The translations under genes were made by a program, and so were the position numbers. The notes beneath the pieces are model-generated. The model saw only the letters and a list, made by a program, of their open reading frames with translations, made no database searches and was not told where the DNA came from. DNA of 64,000 nt, from positions 246,979 through 310,978 of the forward strand of contig NZ_JANZYP010000001.1 in NCBI RefSeq assembly GCF_025506355.1, in the 5' to 3' direction. Shown here one piece after another: positions 55,515-63,669 of this stretch. The number at the start of each line of letters is the position of its first letter. The stretch's first letter is position 1. The stretch is from Sphaerisporangium corydalis (GTDB lineage: Bacteria > Actinomycetota > Actinomycetes > Streptosporangiales > Streptosporangiaceae).

Positions 55515-56156
55515 ATGCCTCGAGTCAACACCGGCGTCCCCAGGGCGCGTAAGGCGAAGGAGACGCGCCTGCGCATGCTGGAGGCGGCGCGCGAGCTGTT
55601 CGTCCAGCACGGTTACGGCGCCACGTCTCTCCAGGACGTCGCCGGACGCGCGGGCGTCGCCGTCCAGACGATCTACTTCACGTTCGGCAACAAGCGGGCG
55701 CTGCTGAAGGAGCTCGTGGACGTGACGATCGCGGGGGACGGCGAACCCGTCGCAACGATGGACCGGCCGTGGTTCCGCGAGGCCCTCGACGCCGGCACCG
55801 CGCGTGACCAGCTGCGGCTGCACGTGCGCGGCACGGCGGAGATGCTCGGACGCGTGGCCCCGATCATCGAGATGCTGCGGGCCGCCGCGGCGGCCGACGC
55901 CGAGATCGCCCCGCTGTGGGACCAGGACGCCGACCCGCGCCTCACCGTCCATTCCACGGCCGCGCGCGCCCTGGTCACCAAGCCGGGCGCCCACGCGGGC
56001 CTGGCGGCCGGGCACGCCGCCGACCTGCTGTACGGCCTGCTCAGCCCGGAGCTCTACCTGGTCCTGGTCCGTGACCGGGGCTGGACGCCCGAGGCGTGGG
56101 AACGCTGGGCGCACGACACCCTGGCCGCCCAGCTGTGCGCCGGCGACCCCGGCTGA
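55515..56156 (+). CDS. TetR family transcriptional regulator
   Basis: A 213-residue repressor. The helix-turn-helix is KETRLRMLEAARELFVQHGYGATSLQDVAGRAGVAVQTIYFTFGNKRALLKELVD (about residues 15-68). The C-terminal domain has TAEMLGRVAPIIEMLRAAAAADAEIAPLWDQD, a pattern common in regulators of methyltransferase and transporter genes. The ATG at 55515 lies 12 bases from a perfect inverted repeat, suggesting a short leader and autorepression. It is divergent from the methyltransferase and converges on the AraC gene with an 17-base gap. Confidence 0.92.
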   Translation: MPRVNTGVPRARKAKETRLRMLEAARELFVQHGYGATSLQDVAGRAGVAVQTIYFTFGNKRALLKELVDVTIAGDGEPVATMDRPWFREALDAGTARDQLRLHVRGTAEMLGRVAPIIEMLRAAAAADAEIAPLWDQDADPRLTVHSTAARALVTKPGAHAGLAAGHAADLLYGLLSPELYLVLVRDRGWTPEAWERWAHDTLAAQLCAGDPG

Positions 56157-56173
56157 GACCTCGCGCCCGCGTC

Positions 56174-57058
56174 TCAGGACTCCGCGTCGCGGAACCCCGA
56201 CGGCGTCGTGCCGGTCGCGGCGCGGAATGCGGTCGCGAAGTGCTGCGGCGAGGAGTACCCGAGGTCCGCCGCGATCATGGTGATGGTCAGGTCGGTCTCG
56301 GTGAGCAGCAGCCGGGCGCGTTCGACGCGCAGGCGGGTGCGGTACCGGCCCGGGGTCTCCCCGGTCTCGGCGCGGAACAGCTCGGCGAAGTGCGCGGGCG
56401 ACAGGTGGGTGGCGGCGGCCAGCTCGGCGACCGTGGGGCCCTCGGCCAGGAGCGTCTCGATGAGCCGCCGGGCGTGGGCGACGGCCGGGTGGACGGCCGG
56501 CGAGCGGCCCGGCCGCCGGCCCTCGGCCAGGCGGGAGGCCTCGATCAGCACCATGGCGGCGGTGTGGGCCAGCCCGGCCGCGCGCAGCGGCTGCCGCCGG
56601 GTCACCTCGCGGAGGAACGACTCGAACGGCGCGATCATCGAGCTCGCGTCCGTGATCACGAAGGGCCGGCGCTGCCGCCAGACCGGGCGCAGTTCGTCCG
56701 GCGGCAGCACCACGGCCGGGTCGAGCGCGGCGAAGTGGAAGTGGTACGGCGCCGTGCTGGAGGTGGCCATCGCGTGCGGGACCCGCGGCGGCACCGCCAG
56801 CAGGGCCCGCGAGGGCACCTCCCAGGTGCGGCCCGCCACGACCCACCGGGTCGCCGGCCCGGCGAGCTGGAGGTACAGCTCCCAGACGTCGTGGACATGC
56901 GTCCCGATCACCCAGCTGGAGGGGGCGTGCTGGTCGCCGGCGTGACTCAGCCCCGGGACGCCGGCCCTGCGCAGATGCGCGTGGAAGCCGGCGCTGAGCC
57001 CCGCCGGGCGGTCGATGGACACCAGAGGATTATGTACGTACACCCGGGTCAGGTGCAC
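56174..57058 (-). CDS. AraC family transcriptional regulator
   Basis: A 294-residue regulator. The N-terminal cupin-like sensing domain holds HVHDVWELYLQLAG and VPPRVPHAM. The C-terminal pair of helix-turn-helix motifs is TVAELAAATHLSPAHFAELFRAETGETPGRYRTRLRVERARLLL and LTITMIAADLGYSSPQHFATAFRAATGTTPSGFR. The GTG at 57058 is given; a GTG six codons later is also possible. It is divergent from the phytanoyl-CoA dioxygenase-like gene across 35 bases and very probably activates it, a common AraC/PhyH pairing. Confidence 0.92.
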   Translation of the reverse strand: MHLTRVYVHNPLVSIDRPAGLSAGFHAHLRRAGVPGLSHAGDQHAPSSWVIGTHVHDVWELYLQLAGPATRWVVAGRTWEVPSRALLAVPPRVPHAMATSSTAPYHFHFAALDPAVVLPPDELRPVWRQRRPFVITDASSMIAPFESFLREVTRRQPLRAAGLAHTAAMVLIEASRLAEGRRPGRSPAVHPAVAHARRLIETLLAEGPTVAELAAATHLSPAHFAELFRAETGETPGRYRTRLRVERARLLLTETDLTITMIAADLGYSSPQHFATAFRAATGTTPSGFRDAES

Positions 57059-57093
57059 GCGCGAGCTGGGCCGCTCCTCCTAGCATCCCGGGT

Positions 57094-57963
57094 ATGGCGA
57101 ACGTAACGGTCCACCCGCCGGCCGGCCTGCTGCCGGGCGATGACGATGTGGCCTTCTACCGTGAGAACGGTTACTGGATCTCCCCGCCGATCCTCGGCGG
57201 CGAGGTGCTCGACGCCGCCGAGCGCGGCATGCGCCGCCACCACGCGGGCGAGGTGGACTACCTGCTGCCCGGCGACATGGACGGCACGTGGGGCTGGCGG
57301 CCCGCCGACGGCGACGTGCTGCGCAAGAACGACCACGCCTCGCTGCGGGTCCGCGAGCTGGCGGCCCTGGTCGGCCAGGCCGTCATCACCGGGTGCGCCG
57401 CGCGGCTCTCCGGCGGGCCGGAGATCCGGCTGTGGCACGACCAGTTGCTGTACAAGCCGCCGAGCTCGTCCGGTCCTGCCAACGTCGGCTGGCACACCGA
57501 CCGGCAGTACTGGCGAAGCTGCTCCAGCGAGGAGATGCTCACCGCCTGGGTGCCGTTCCACGACATCACCACGAGCGACGGGCCGGTGATGTTCGTACCG
57601 GGCAGCCATCGGTGGAGCGAGGGCGCCGACCTCAGCTTCTTCGACCAGGACCTGTCCGCGATCGACCGCCACGCCGCCGACCGCGAGCTGCGCGTCGTCC
57701 GGGCGACCCTGACGCGCGGGCAGGTCTGCTTCCACCACTGCAGGACCCTGCACGCCAGCGGCCCCAACCACGGCACGGAACCGCGCCGCTCGATCGCGAT
57801 CCACCTGCAGCCGGGCGACAACCACCACGTCGTCGCCCACGACCCCGGCGGGAGGACCGTGACCCACGGGATCGACCGGCTGGTCGCCGCCGGGCGGGAC
57901 GGCTTCCCCGACTACGCCGATCCAGCCGTGTGCCCTCGGCTGTGGCCGCCGTCGGCCTCGTGA
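57094..57963 (+). CDS. Phytanoyl-CoA dioxygenase (PhyH) family oxygenase
   Basis: A 289-residue Fe(II)/2-oxoglutarate-dependent oxygenase. It opens with DDVAFYRENGYWISPPILGGE. Iron ligands are the HxD in NVGWHTDRQYW (about residues 134-136) and a distal His in CRTLHASGPN; the 2-oxoglutarate Arg is in EPRRSIAIHLQ. Metal and cosubstrate sites are thus complete. The ATG at 57094 follows a short gap from the divergent AraC activator. Its last 52 bases overlap the convergent SGNH hydrolase gene. The substrate, possibly a natural product or lipid, is unknown. Confidence 0.9.
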   Translation: MANVTVHPPAGLLPGDDDVAFYRENGYWISPPILGGEVLDAAERGMRRHHAGEVDYLLPGDMDGTWGWRPADGDVLRKNDHASLRVRELAALVGQAVITGCAARLSGGPEIRLWHDQLLYKPPSSSGPANVGWHTDRQYWRSCSSEEMLTAWVPFHDITTSDGPVMFVPGSHRWSEGADLSFFDQDLSAIDRHAADRELRVVRATLTRGQVCFHHCRTLHASGPNHGTEPRRSIAIHLQPGDNHHVVAHDPGGRTVTHGIDRLVAAGRDGFPDYADPAVCPRLWPPSAS

Positions 57964-58787
57964 TCCGGCGGCCCATAGGTCACGGCCGCTGACGGGCCGC
58001 CGGGCTCGCCGCCCGCGACCGGAAGCAGGTCCGGGCGTTTGGCCGAGCGGCCGTCGCCGGAGGAGCGGCCACGCAGACGCCTGCCGAGCCAGGGCCCGAG
58101 GAAGGCACCGGCCCAGCGCAGTTCGCCGGCCGCCGCGCGCCACGCGGAGGGGGCGGCCACCTGCGGGGACAGCGGATAGGTCCAGGAGTCGCCGCAGCCG
58201 GGCAGCCGCAGCGCGTGGGCGACGGCCGCGGCGATGCGCTCGTGCCCGATGACGCTGGCGTGCAGCCGGTCCCGGCTCCACAGGCGCGGGTCGGTGACCA
58301 CCGCGTGGCCGGCGGTCTCGGCGACGACGACCCCATGGCGCAGGGCCGCGGCGCGGATGCGGTCGTTGAGCGCGGCGGCGCGAGGCCCGATCGGGCGGGC
58401 GAGCGCGGTGATCCTGGAGATGTCGGGGAAGGTGATCGTCGCCACCAGGGCACCCTGCGCGGTGAGCGCGGCGAACATCGCCTCGACGTGGCCGGCCACC
58501 TGGTCGGCGTCGAACCGGGGACGCAGCAGGTCGTTGACACCGGCCACGACGGTGGCCAGGTCGGGGCGCAGGGCGAGGGCGGGGCCGAGCTGCTCGGTGT
58601 GGACCTGGGCGGCGAGGCGTCCGCGCACGGCCAGGTTGGCGTACCGGAGGCCGGGGCTGGTCACCGCGAGCCGCTCGGCGAGCCGGTCGGCCCACCCGCG
58701 CAGGCCGGTGACGTCGTCGCCGTCGCCGAGGCCCTCGGTCTGGCTGTCGCCCAGGGCGACGTAACGCAGGTACTCATCGCGGGGCAT
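57912..58787 (-). CDS. SGNH/GDSL-family hydrolase
   Basis: A 291-residue esterase-like hydrolase. Block I is YVALGDSQTEGLGDG with the catalytic Ser, block II a Gly in NLAVRGRLAAQ, block III VVAGVNDLLRP, and block V SRDRLHASVIGHE with the Asp-x-x-His pair. There is no signal peptide, so it is cytoplasmic. The C-terminal 85 residues are Arg/Gly-rich and not conserved, and their coding sequence overlaps the PhyH gene. The ATG at 58787 lies within the end of the PadR gene (14-base overlap), so the two are coupled. Confidence 0.88.
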   Translation of the reverse strand: MPRDEYLRYVALGDSQTEGLGDGDDVTGLRGWADRLAERLAVTSPGLRYANLAVRGRLAAQVHTEQLGPALALRPDLATVVAGVNDLLRPRFDADQVAGHVEAMFAALTAQGALVATITFPDISRITALARPIGPRAAALNDRIRAAALRHGVVVAETAGHAVVTDPRLWSRDRLHASVIGHERIAAAVAHALRLPGCGDSWTYPLSPQVAAPSAWRAAAGELRWAGAFLGPWLGRRLRGRSSGDGRSAKRPDLLPVAGGEPGGPSAAVTYGPPDHEADGGHSRGHTAGSA

Positions 58788-59343
58788 GAGCGGCCCGCCT
58801 CTCCCGCAGGATCGCCGCGCTCCGGCGGCACCAGTCCAGGTTGCCCTGCTCGAAGGCGAGACCGCGCAGGCACGTCAGGTAGGGGCCGATCCGCTCGCCG
58901 TGGCGCAGGAACTCCTCCTCGCTCCGATCGCCGCGCATCTGCCGCAACAGCCCGCCCCACAGTTCGATCTTGGCCTCGGCGATGGCGGCCCGCTCCGTGA
59001 GCTGGGCGATCAGCTCGTCGACGTCGACGTGGTCGGCGGCCTGGACCTTCACGAAAAGGTCGTCGCGGATGAAGGAGGGCTTGTTGGCGGTCGCCGCGAA
59101 CCGGTCCAGCTCGGCCAGACCGGCCTCGGTGACCGTGAACAGGCGCTTGTTCGGCCGGGTGTCCTGGACGACCTCGCGGCCGGCGACCAGGCCTTCCTTC
59201 TCCAGCTTGGCCAGCTCGGCGTAGAGCTGCTGGGGCAGGGCGTGCCAGAAGTTCGCCACGCCCAGGTCGAACGCCTTGGCGAGCTGGTACCCGCTGAGCT
59301 CCTCGTCCAGCAGTGCCGCCAGCACGGCGTGCCGTAACGCCAT
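58774..59343 (-). CDS. PadR family transcriptional regulator
   Basis: A 189-residue repressor. The N-terminal winged helix is ALRHAVLAALLDEELSGYQLAKAFDLGVANFWHALPQQLYAELAKLEKEGLVAGREVVQDTRPNKRLFTVTEAGLAEL; the C-terminal Vir_act_alpha_C-type helical domain contains WGGLLRQMRGDRSEEEFLRHGERIGPYLTCLRGLAFEQGNLDWC. The ATG at 59343 has GAGGGGG upstream. It overlaps the SGNH hydrolase gene and is divergent from the NTF2-like gene, with a palindrome between them, so it probably controls both directions. Confidence 0.92.
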   Translation of the reverse strand: MALRHAVLAALLDEELSGYQLAKAFDLGVANFWHALPQQLYAELAKLEKEGLVAGREVVQDTRPNKRLFTVTEAGLAELDRFAATANKPSFIRDDLFVKVQAADHVDVDELIAQLTERAAIAEAKIELWGGLLRQMRGDRSEEEFLRHGERIGPYLTCLRGLAFEQGNLDWCRRSAAILRERRAAHAPR

Positions 59344-59367
59344 CGGACACCCCCTCTTTCCCACGGA

Positions 59368-59380
59368 ATCATGTCATGAT
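59368..59380. promoter_or_regulatory. PadR operator
   Basis: ATCATG (59368-59373) and CATGAT (59375-59380) form a perfect palindrome around one T, in an AT-rich patch between the divergent PadR and NTF2-like genes. PadR sites commonly have ATG/CAT half-sites. Confidence 0.6.
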
Positions 59381-59427
59381 ACTCAATAAAATGACTAATC
59401 AGATTCATGAGTAGGAAGGAGTGTTTC

Positions 59428-59874
59428 ATGACCACCGCAGACCTCTCCAGGGCCACCGGAGATCTCTTCAGGGCCGCCGTGGACCGCCGCGATCTCGCCG
59501 CCCTGGAAGCCCTGCTCACCGAGGACGTCCGCCTGTACAGCCCGGTGACGTTCTCCCCGTTCGACGGCAGGGCCGCCGTCATGGGCCTGTTCGGCGTCCT
59601 GGTGCGCACCTTCGAGGACTTCCGCTACGTCGGGCGCCTCGACGGCACCGCCGAGACCGGCGCCGACGGCACCGAGGCACCGTCGGCCATCCTGCTGTTC
59701 CGGGCGGAGGTGAACGGCAAGCAGATCCACGGCATGGACCTCCTCCAGTTCGACCAGGCGGGCCTGATCAGGGAGGTCACGGTGATGGTCCGCCCTCGGT
59801 CCGCCGTCCACGCCCTCGGCGAGGCGGTGCACGCCGGCCTCGTCGCCGACGGCCTGTTCCCTGCCGCCCGCTGA
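59428..59874 (+). CDS. SnoaL/NTF2-like protein
   Basis: A 148-residue cytoplasmic protein with the alpha+beta cone fold of the NTF2 superfamily: LFRAAVDRRDLAALEALLTEDVRLYSPVTFSPFDGRAAVMGLF at the start and FRAEVNGKQIHGMDLLQFDQAGLIREVTVMVRPRSAVHAL near the end. Members are polyketide cyclases, isomerases or small-molecule binders; activity cannot be assigned. AAGGAG precedes the ATG at 59428. It is divergent from PadR and likely repressed by it. Confidence 0.87.
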   Translation: MTTADLSRATGDLFRAAVDRRDLAALEALLTEDVRLYSPVTFSPFDGRAAVMGLFGVLVRTFEDFRYVGRLDGTAETGADGTEAPSAILLFRAEVNGKQIHGMDLLQFDQAGLIREVTVMVRPRSAVHALGEAVHAGLVADGLFPAAR

Positions 59875-59955
59875 GGACCGGCGGGAAGACCGGCCCGGCG
59901 ACGGCTCGGGCGGGCCGCGATCCCGGGCGACGGCGGCGGCCGTCCCCGGAGTCAC

Positions 59956-60011
59956 GGTGACCGGTCACCGGTGACCGGTCACCGGTCACCGGTCACCGGT
60001 CACCGGTCACC
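59956..60011 (+). repeat. Array of eight GGTNACC heptamers
   Basis: Eight contiguous 7-base units run from 59956 to 60011: GGTGACC, GGTCACC, GGTGACC, then five GGTCACC. The two unit types are reverse complements, so the array can fold into alternative hairpins. It fills the gap between convergent genes and ends 12 bases from the next stop codon; it may serve as a bidirectional terminator. Confidence 0.9.
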
Positions 60012-60023
60012 GGCGGAAGGTCG

Positions 60024-60485
60024 TCAGCCGGCGGTCACCAACCTGATGACCGGCAGCTCACGGTCCGTCTTGACCTGGTACTGGGCGAACCGGGGCGAGG
60101 CGGCGATGATCTTCTCCCAGGCCCGCGCGCGCTCCTCCCCGTGAAGCTGCTCGGCGGCCACCGGCACCGTACGGCCCTCGATCTCGACCCGGATCTTGTC
60201 GGGATGAGCGGCGAGGTTGTAGTACCACGCCGGGTTGCCCGCCGCTCCGGCCGCCGACGCCACGATCAGCCAGCTGCCGTCCTCACCGGGGAAGTAGCCG
60301 ACCGGGGTCGTCCGCTCCTGCCCGCTCTTGCGGCCGATCGTCGTCAGGACCAGGGCGCTGAAGCCCATCGACGTGGCGCCGCCCTTGCGGCGGATCCGCC
60401 TGGCCATCATCTTGTTGACCAATCGGGGCACGAATCCGGCGGGCTGACGGCCGCCGCGGGTCCCCTTGGGGGTGTCGAAGCTCAT
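60024..60485 (-). CDS. F420-dependent nitroreductase-family (Ddn-like) protein
   Basis: A 153-residue protein of the deazaflavin-dependent nitroreductase family. Signatures are ALVLTTIGRKSGQERTTPVGYFPGEDGSWLIVASAAGAAGNPAWYYNLAAHPDKIRVEIEG, containing the F420-phosphate-binding KSG and the NPAWYYNL segment. Ddn-like enzymes reduce quinones or nitro compounds with reduced F420, often near the membrane. The ATG at 60485 has AGGAGAGG upstream; longer in-frame starts are unsupported. It stands alone between the heptamer array and a MarR remnant. Confidence 0.9.
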   Translation of the reverse strand: MSFDTPKGTRGGRQPAGFVPRLVNKMMARRIRRKGGATSMGFSALVLTTIGRKSGQERTTPVGYFPGEDGSWLIVASAAGAAGNPAWYYNLAAHPDKIRVEIEGRTVPVAAEQLHGEERARAWEKIIAASPRFAQYQVKTDRELPVIRLVTAG

Positions 60486-60539
60486 GTGACCTCTCCTTGG
60501 TGATGGCCGGCGCGACGCAGCGCAATAATCAACGAGGCG

Positions 60540-60672
60540 TACAGTACGCGTCTCCGCCGAACTCGACCGCCTCACCTCACCCCTCACCGCCGAAGGCCGC
60601 GAACACTTCCTCAGCGCGATGGCCGAGATCTTCGCCGCGTGCGGAACGGCCCCGCACCAGGGCGAGTGCTGA
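60540..60672 (+). pseudogene. C-terminal remnant, probably of a MarR family regulator
   Basis: The frame RTVRVSAELDRLTSPLTAEG followed by REHFLSAMAEIFAACG and a TGA at 60670-60672 resembles the last helices of a MarR-type regulator (xLTPEERxxLxxLLxR). No start, ribosome site or DNA-binding part precedes it; upstream is the Ddn promoter region. The length is too short for certainty. The rest of the 60486-60760 gap holds nothing else recognisable. Confidence 0.4.
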
Positions 60673-60760
60673 GACCGCCCCCGGGTGAGTACCGACGTCG
60701 GAACTCATCCCAGCGGACCTGGTCCAGGAGCTCGCTCCGGCGTGAGTGCTGACGCTGGAC

Positions 60761-61675
60761 TCAGTCCACCGGGTCCGGGCCGGGTGGGGGGTGCTCGGCG
60801 CACAGGCATCCGACGCCCTTCTCGATCCACTCCCGGCCGGTCCACTCCGGGTGCCGCTCGATCATCAGCGCCGAGACCTCCTCGACGATCGTCCGCTCGC
60901 CGGCCGCCGAATCGCGGCGGGCCCACGTCTCGTCCCGCAGGAGCCGAAGGTAGTCGCGTACGTCCGCCAGCAGCTCCGGCCCGCCCACCTCCCCATGGCC
61001 GGGCACCACGACGCGCGGCGCCCGCTCCGCCAGCCGTCGCATGACCGCGAGCCAGCGGGTACCCGAGACGTCGGTGTCGTGCGGCGGGAACCACGGGAAG
61101 ATGGCGAACTGCGCGGCCTCCACGAGGTCCCCGGTGAACAGGACGTCCGCGTCCGGCACCTCGACCACCTGGTCGCCCCTGCTGTGCGCCCGGCCGGTGG
61201 CCCGAAGCCGCACCACCCGGCCGCCGAGGTCCAGGTCGTACTCACGGTCGTAGACGACATCGGGGAGCGCGATCTCGACGCCCTCCAGCCCGCGCGCGAC
61301 CACCTCGCCGAGCCCCCGGAACATCTCGAGGTAACCCGGGCCCTTCACCTTCAGGTCCTCGGCCTGATCCCGGTTGACCAGGAACGTCGCCTCCCCCGCG
61401 AAGACCTGCGCCCCGAACGCGTGCTCCGGATGGAAATGCGTCGTCGTCAGGTACAGCCTGCGCCCCTTGGCGTGGCCGGCCGCGAACTCCAGCACCTTCG
61501 CGGCGTTCCGCGGGCCCAATCCGGTCTCGACGACCAGCACCGAATGCCGCCCGCCGATGACACCGATGTTCGGCACCAGCGGCAACCGCCGGTCGGGAAC
61601 GACCAGCACGTCACGGGCGAGCTCCCTGGCACCCCCGACATCCACGACGGGTTCCGGCATCACATCTTCTGACAC
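60761..61675 (-). CDS. MBL-fold metallo-hydrolase
   Basis: A 304-residue hydrolase with the metallo-beta-lactamase fold. The metal motif is LTTTHFHPEH (HxHxEH-like, with Glu in place of the usual Asp), with further ligands His in GRAHSRGDQV, Asp in DADVLFTGDLVE and His in VVVPGHGEVGG. Such enzymes cleave thioesters, phosphodiesters or lactones; the substrate is unknown. The start at 61675 is a GTG after GAGGAG; an ATG six codons later (MPEPVVD) is also possible. It is flanked by unrelated genes and appears monocistronic. Confidence 0.88.
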   Translation of the reverse strand: MSEDVMPEPVVDVGGARELARDVLVVPDRRLPLVPNIGVIGGRHSVLVVETGLGPRNAAKVLEFAAGHAKGRRLYLTTTHFHPEHAFGAQVFAGEATFLVNRDQAEDLKVKGPGYLEMFRGLGEVVARGLEGVEIALPDVVYDREYDLDLGGRVVRLRATGRAHSRGDQVVEVPDADVLFTGDLVEAAQFAIFPWFPPHDTDVSGTRWLAVMRRLAERAPRVVVPGHGEVGGPELLADVRDYLRLLRDETWARRDSAAGERTIVEEVSALMIERHPEWTGREWIEKGVGCLCAEHPPPGPDPVD

Positions 61676-61849
61676 GACATCTCCTCAGCACTGCACTGCT
61701 CCCGCCCCACCGCCGCCCACCCCACGGCATCCCGCGACGGCGAACCAACCTGGACCCCCCAGTCCACCGCCCACCTCCGCACCCCGTCCAACACCGATCC
61801 CGCACCCCCGATACCGCACCGGCATCACCACCCGCCGCAGCCCGGGCGT

Positions 61850-62863
61850 TCAATGGGTGCGGTAGATGTCGGCGAGGGTGGTGAAGGCGGTTTTGGGTTC
61901 CCAGGGCATGTCGGGGTAGGTGTCGCCGAGGCCGTGTTCCAGGCCCTTGACCACGCCCCAGCTGGCCATGTCGAGGTCCTCCCGGGGGTCGGGGCGGTAG
62001 GGCAGGCCGTAGCAGACGAAGGTGCACGCGAAGGCGGCGTCGACGCCCTCGGTGGTGAACACCTCCAGGAGTTCGCGCAGGTAGGTGGCCTGCTCCTGTT
62101 CGTCGCGGACGTAGTCGCCGTCGAGCCGTACGGGGATGCCGCCCTCGTACTCGACGATCTCACCGCTGCGGGCGCCGTGGTCGGCCGCGCCGCGGTGGGT
62201 GGTGCAGCCGAACTCGGTGATCGCGGCCGGCTTGCCCTGTGCGACCAGTGCGCGGATGCCCTGCTGGTAGAGGCCGGCGACCTCTTTGGAGCGGTGGGCG
62301 TCGACCGACACGATGTCGAACGGGGTCCAGTCGACGCCTTCGAGCGGGATCGAGGCGTAGGTGACCTTGCCGCCGAACCGCTCGCGGACCACCGTGACGG
62401 CCTTGGCCAGGAAGTCGTTGACGCGGGCGGGCAGCCCGGCCAGCAGCTCGCGCTGTCTCGGCCCCGCCGTGAGGAGGGTGTCGACCCGGTCCCCCAGGCT
62501 GTCGCCGGGCAGGAAGCCGCGGTTGAACAGGCTCAGTTCGGCCCCGGTGACGAACACGACCTCGGCGCCCCGGCTGCGGATCCGCTCGGCGCGCCCGGCG
62601 GCGTCGGCGAGCAGGTCGAGCGTCGGGTCGGGGTCGAGCTGGTGGGTGAACGGGGAGAACCAGACCTCAAGGCCCAGGTCGGCCGCGTGACCGGCGGCGA
62701 ACTCGAGTCGGTCCAGGTCATTGCCGAACGTGCGCACCGCCGTGCAGTGCAGGTCGTCACGGATGATCTGCAGCTCGCGCCGGACCACCTCGTGGTCGAA
62801 CGGCCTGCGGTGGACGCCGTCGAAACTGAATCCGGTGTCGTAGCCGATGCCCTTGGCTCGCAT
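61850..62863 (-). CDS. TIM-barrel (glycosyl hydrolase-like) protein of unknown function
   Basis: A 337-residue cytoplasmic protein. It opens with MRAKGIGYDTGFSFDGVHRRPFDHEVVRRELQIIRDDLHCTAVRTFGND and continues with LGLEVWFSPFTHQLDPDPTLDLLADAAGRAE, VVFVTGAELSLFNRGFLPGDSL and ITEFGCTTHRGAADHG, a pattern of alternating strands and helices with conserved Glu residues like those of GH-clan A. Homologues in actinomycetes are often misnamed 'abortive phage infection protein'; no experimental function is known to me. The ATG at 62863 is preferred over a longer start that would cross a tandem repeat. It is monocistronic. Confidence 0.75.
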   Translation of the reverse strand: MRAKGIGYDTGFSFDGVHRRPFDHEVVRRELQIIRDDLHCTAVRTFGNDLDRLEFAAGHAADLGLEVWFSPFTHQLDPDPTLDLLADAAGRAERIRSRGAEVVFVTGAELSLFNRGFLPGDSLGDRVDTLLTAGPRQRELLAGLPARVNDFLAKAVTVVRERFGGKVTYASIPLEGVDWTPFDIVSVDAHRSKEVAGLYQQGIRALVAQGKPAAITEFGCTTHRGAADHGARSGEIVEYEGGIPVRLDGDYVRDEQEQATYLRELLEVFTTEGVDAAFACTFVCYGLPYRPDPREDLDMASWGVVKGLEHGLGDTYPDMPWEPKTAFTTLADIYRTH

Positions 62864-62880
62864 GTGGGGGTGCCCTTCGC

Positions 62881-62922
62881 TTCGGATGGGGTGCTGCGGT
62901 TCGGATGGGGTGCTGCGGTTCG
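62881..62922 (+). repeat. Tandem 19-base repeat upstream of the TIM-barrel gene
   Basis: TTCGGATGGGGTGCTGCGG occurs at 62881-62899 and 62900-62918, followed by a partial third copy (TTCG). It lies 18-60 bases upstream of the start at 62863, in the presumed leader or promoter. Confidence 0.85.
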
Positions 62923-62990
62923 CGGGCCGGACCAGCATGGTGCCGGGAATGTGGCGTTACTCCCGCCCGGCGGTCAGGTGTGCGTGCAGG

Positions 62991-63605
62991 TCACCGGGCT
63001 GCCGGGTCGTCGGGTGGGGTGGCGGGGAGGACGCAGGACAGGGCGTGGCGCAGGATGGTGGCGAAGGTGTCGGTGGTGCCGGGTGTGAGCCAGTGCCGGC
63101 CCGCCACGCGGATGGCGGCGGCGACGGCGGCGGCCGTGACGGCCGGGGACAGGTCGCGTTCGGGGTCGGCGCCGGTGCGCGCCGCGATGGCCTCGGCGAG
63201 CGGGCCTTCGGCCATGCTGAACGCCTTGAGCGCCTCGCCCTCCAGGGCGGGCGTCAGCATGATCATGCGCAGGCCGGCCTTGTCGGGCTCGGGGTCGGTG
63301 TACAGCTCGATCACGGCCGCGATGACGGCCTGGTCGAGCGGCTCGTCGGCGGGCCGGGAACGCAGCGCCTGGCCCGCGCGCCGGGACTGGTCGGCCTGGA
63401 AGCCGCAGATCGCCTCCTCCCTGCTGGAGAAGTAGTTGTTGTAGGTGCGGGAGGAGACCCCGGCGGCCTCGGCGATGTCATGGACGCGCACCAGGGCCAG
63501 GCCGTGGGGGCCCTGCTCGATGGCCAGGCGCAGCGCGGCGTGGCTGATCGCCTCCCGGGTGGCCTGCTTGTTGCGTGCCCGGAGGTCCATGGCGTCGTCG
63601 GTCAT
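62991..63605 (-). CDS. TetR family transcriptional regulator
   Basis: A 204-residue repressor. The helix-turn-helix is KQATREAISHAALRLAIEQGPHGLALVRVHDIAEAAGVSSRTYNNYFSSREEAICGF (about residues 13-69), with the NNYF recognition-helix variant frequent among actinomycete efflux regulators. The C-terminal domain is the MftR-type helical bundle. The ATG at 63605 (MTDDAMDLRARNK) is likely, although an ATG five codons later is possible. A 33-base palindrome lies 21 bases upstream. No efflux or oxidoreductase gene is adjacent, so it may mainly regulate itself or a distant target. Confidence 0.92.
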   Translation of the reverse strand: MTDDAMDLRARNKQATREAISHAALRLAIEQGPHGLALVRVHDIAEAAGVSSRTYNNYFSSREEAICGFQADQSRRAGQALRSRPADEPLDQAVIAAVIELYTDPEPDKAGLRMIMLTPALEGEALKAFSMAEGPLAEAIAARTGADPERDLSPAVTAAAVAAAIRVAGRHWLTPGTTDTFATILRHALSCVLPATPPDDPAAR

Positions 63606-63625
63606 GGGCCGACCCTACCCGAACA

Positions 63626-63658
63626 TTGCGTGCCACGCACTAGGTGCGTATCACGCAA
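63626..63658. promoter_or_regulatory. TetR operator, 33-base palindrome
   Basis: TTGCGTG (63626-63632) pairs with CACGCAA (63652-63658), and inside it ACGCAC (63635-63640) pairs with GTGCGT (63644-63649) around TAG. Only two of 16 pairs mismatch. It lies 21 bases before the TetR ATG and 27 bases left of the groEL CIRCE element. Confidence 0.75.
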
Positions 63659-63669
63659 GTTGTGGGTAG

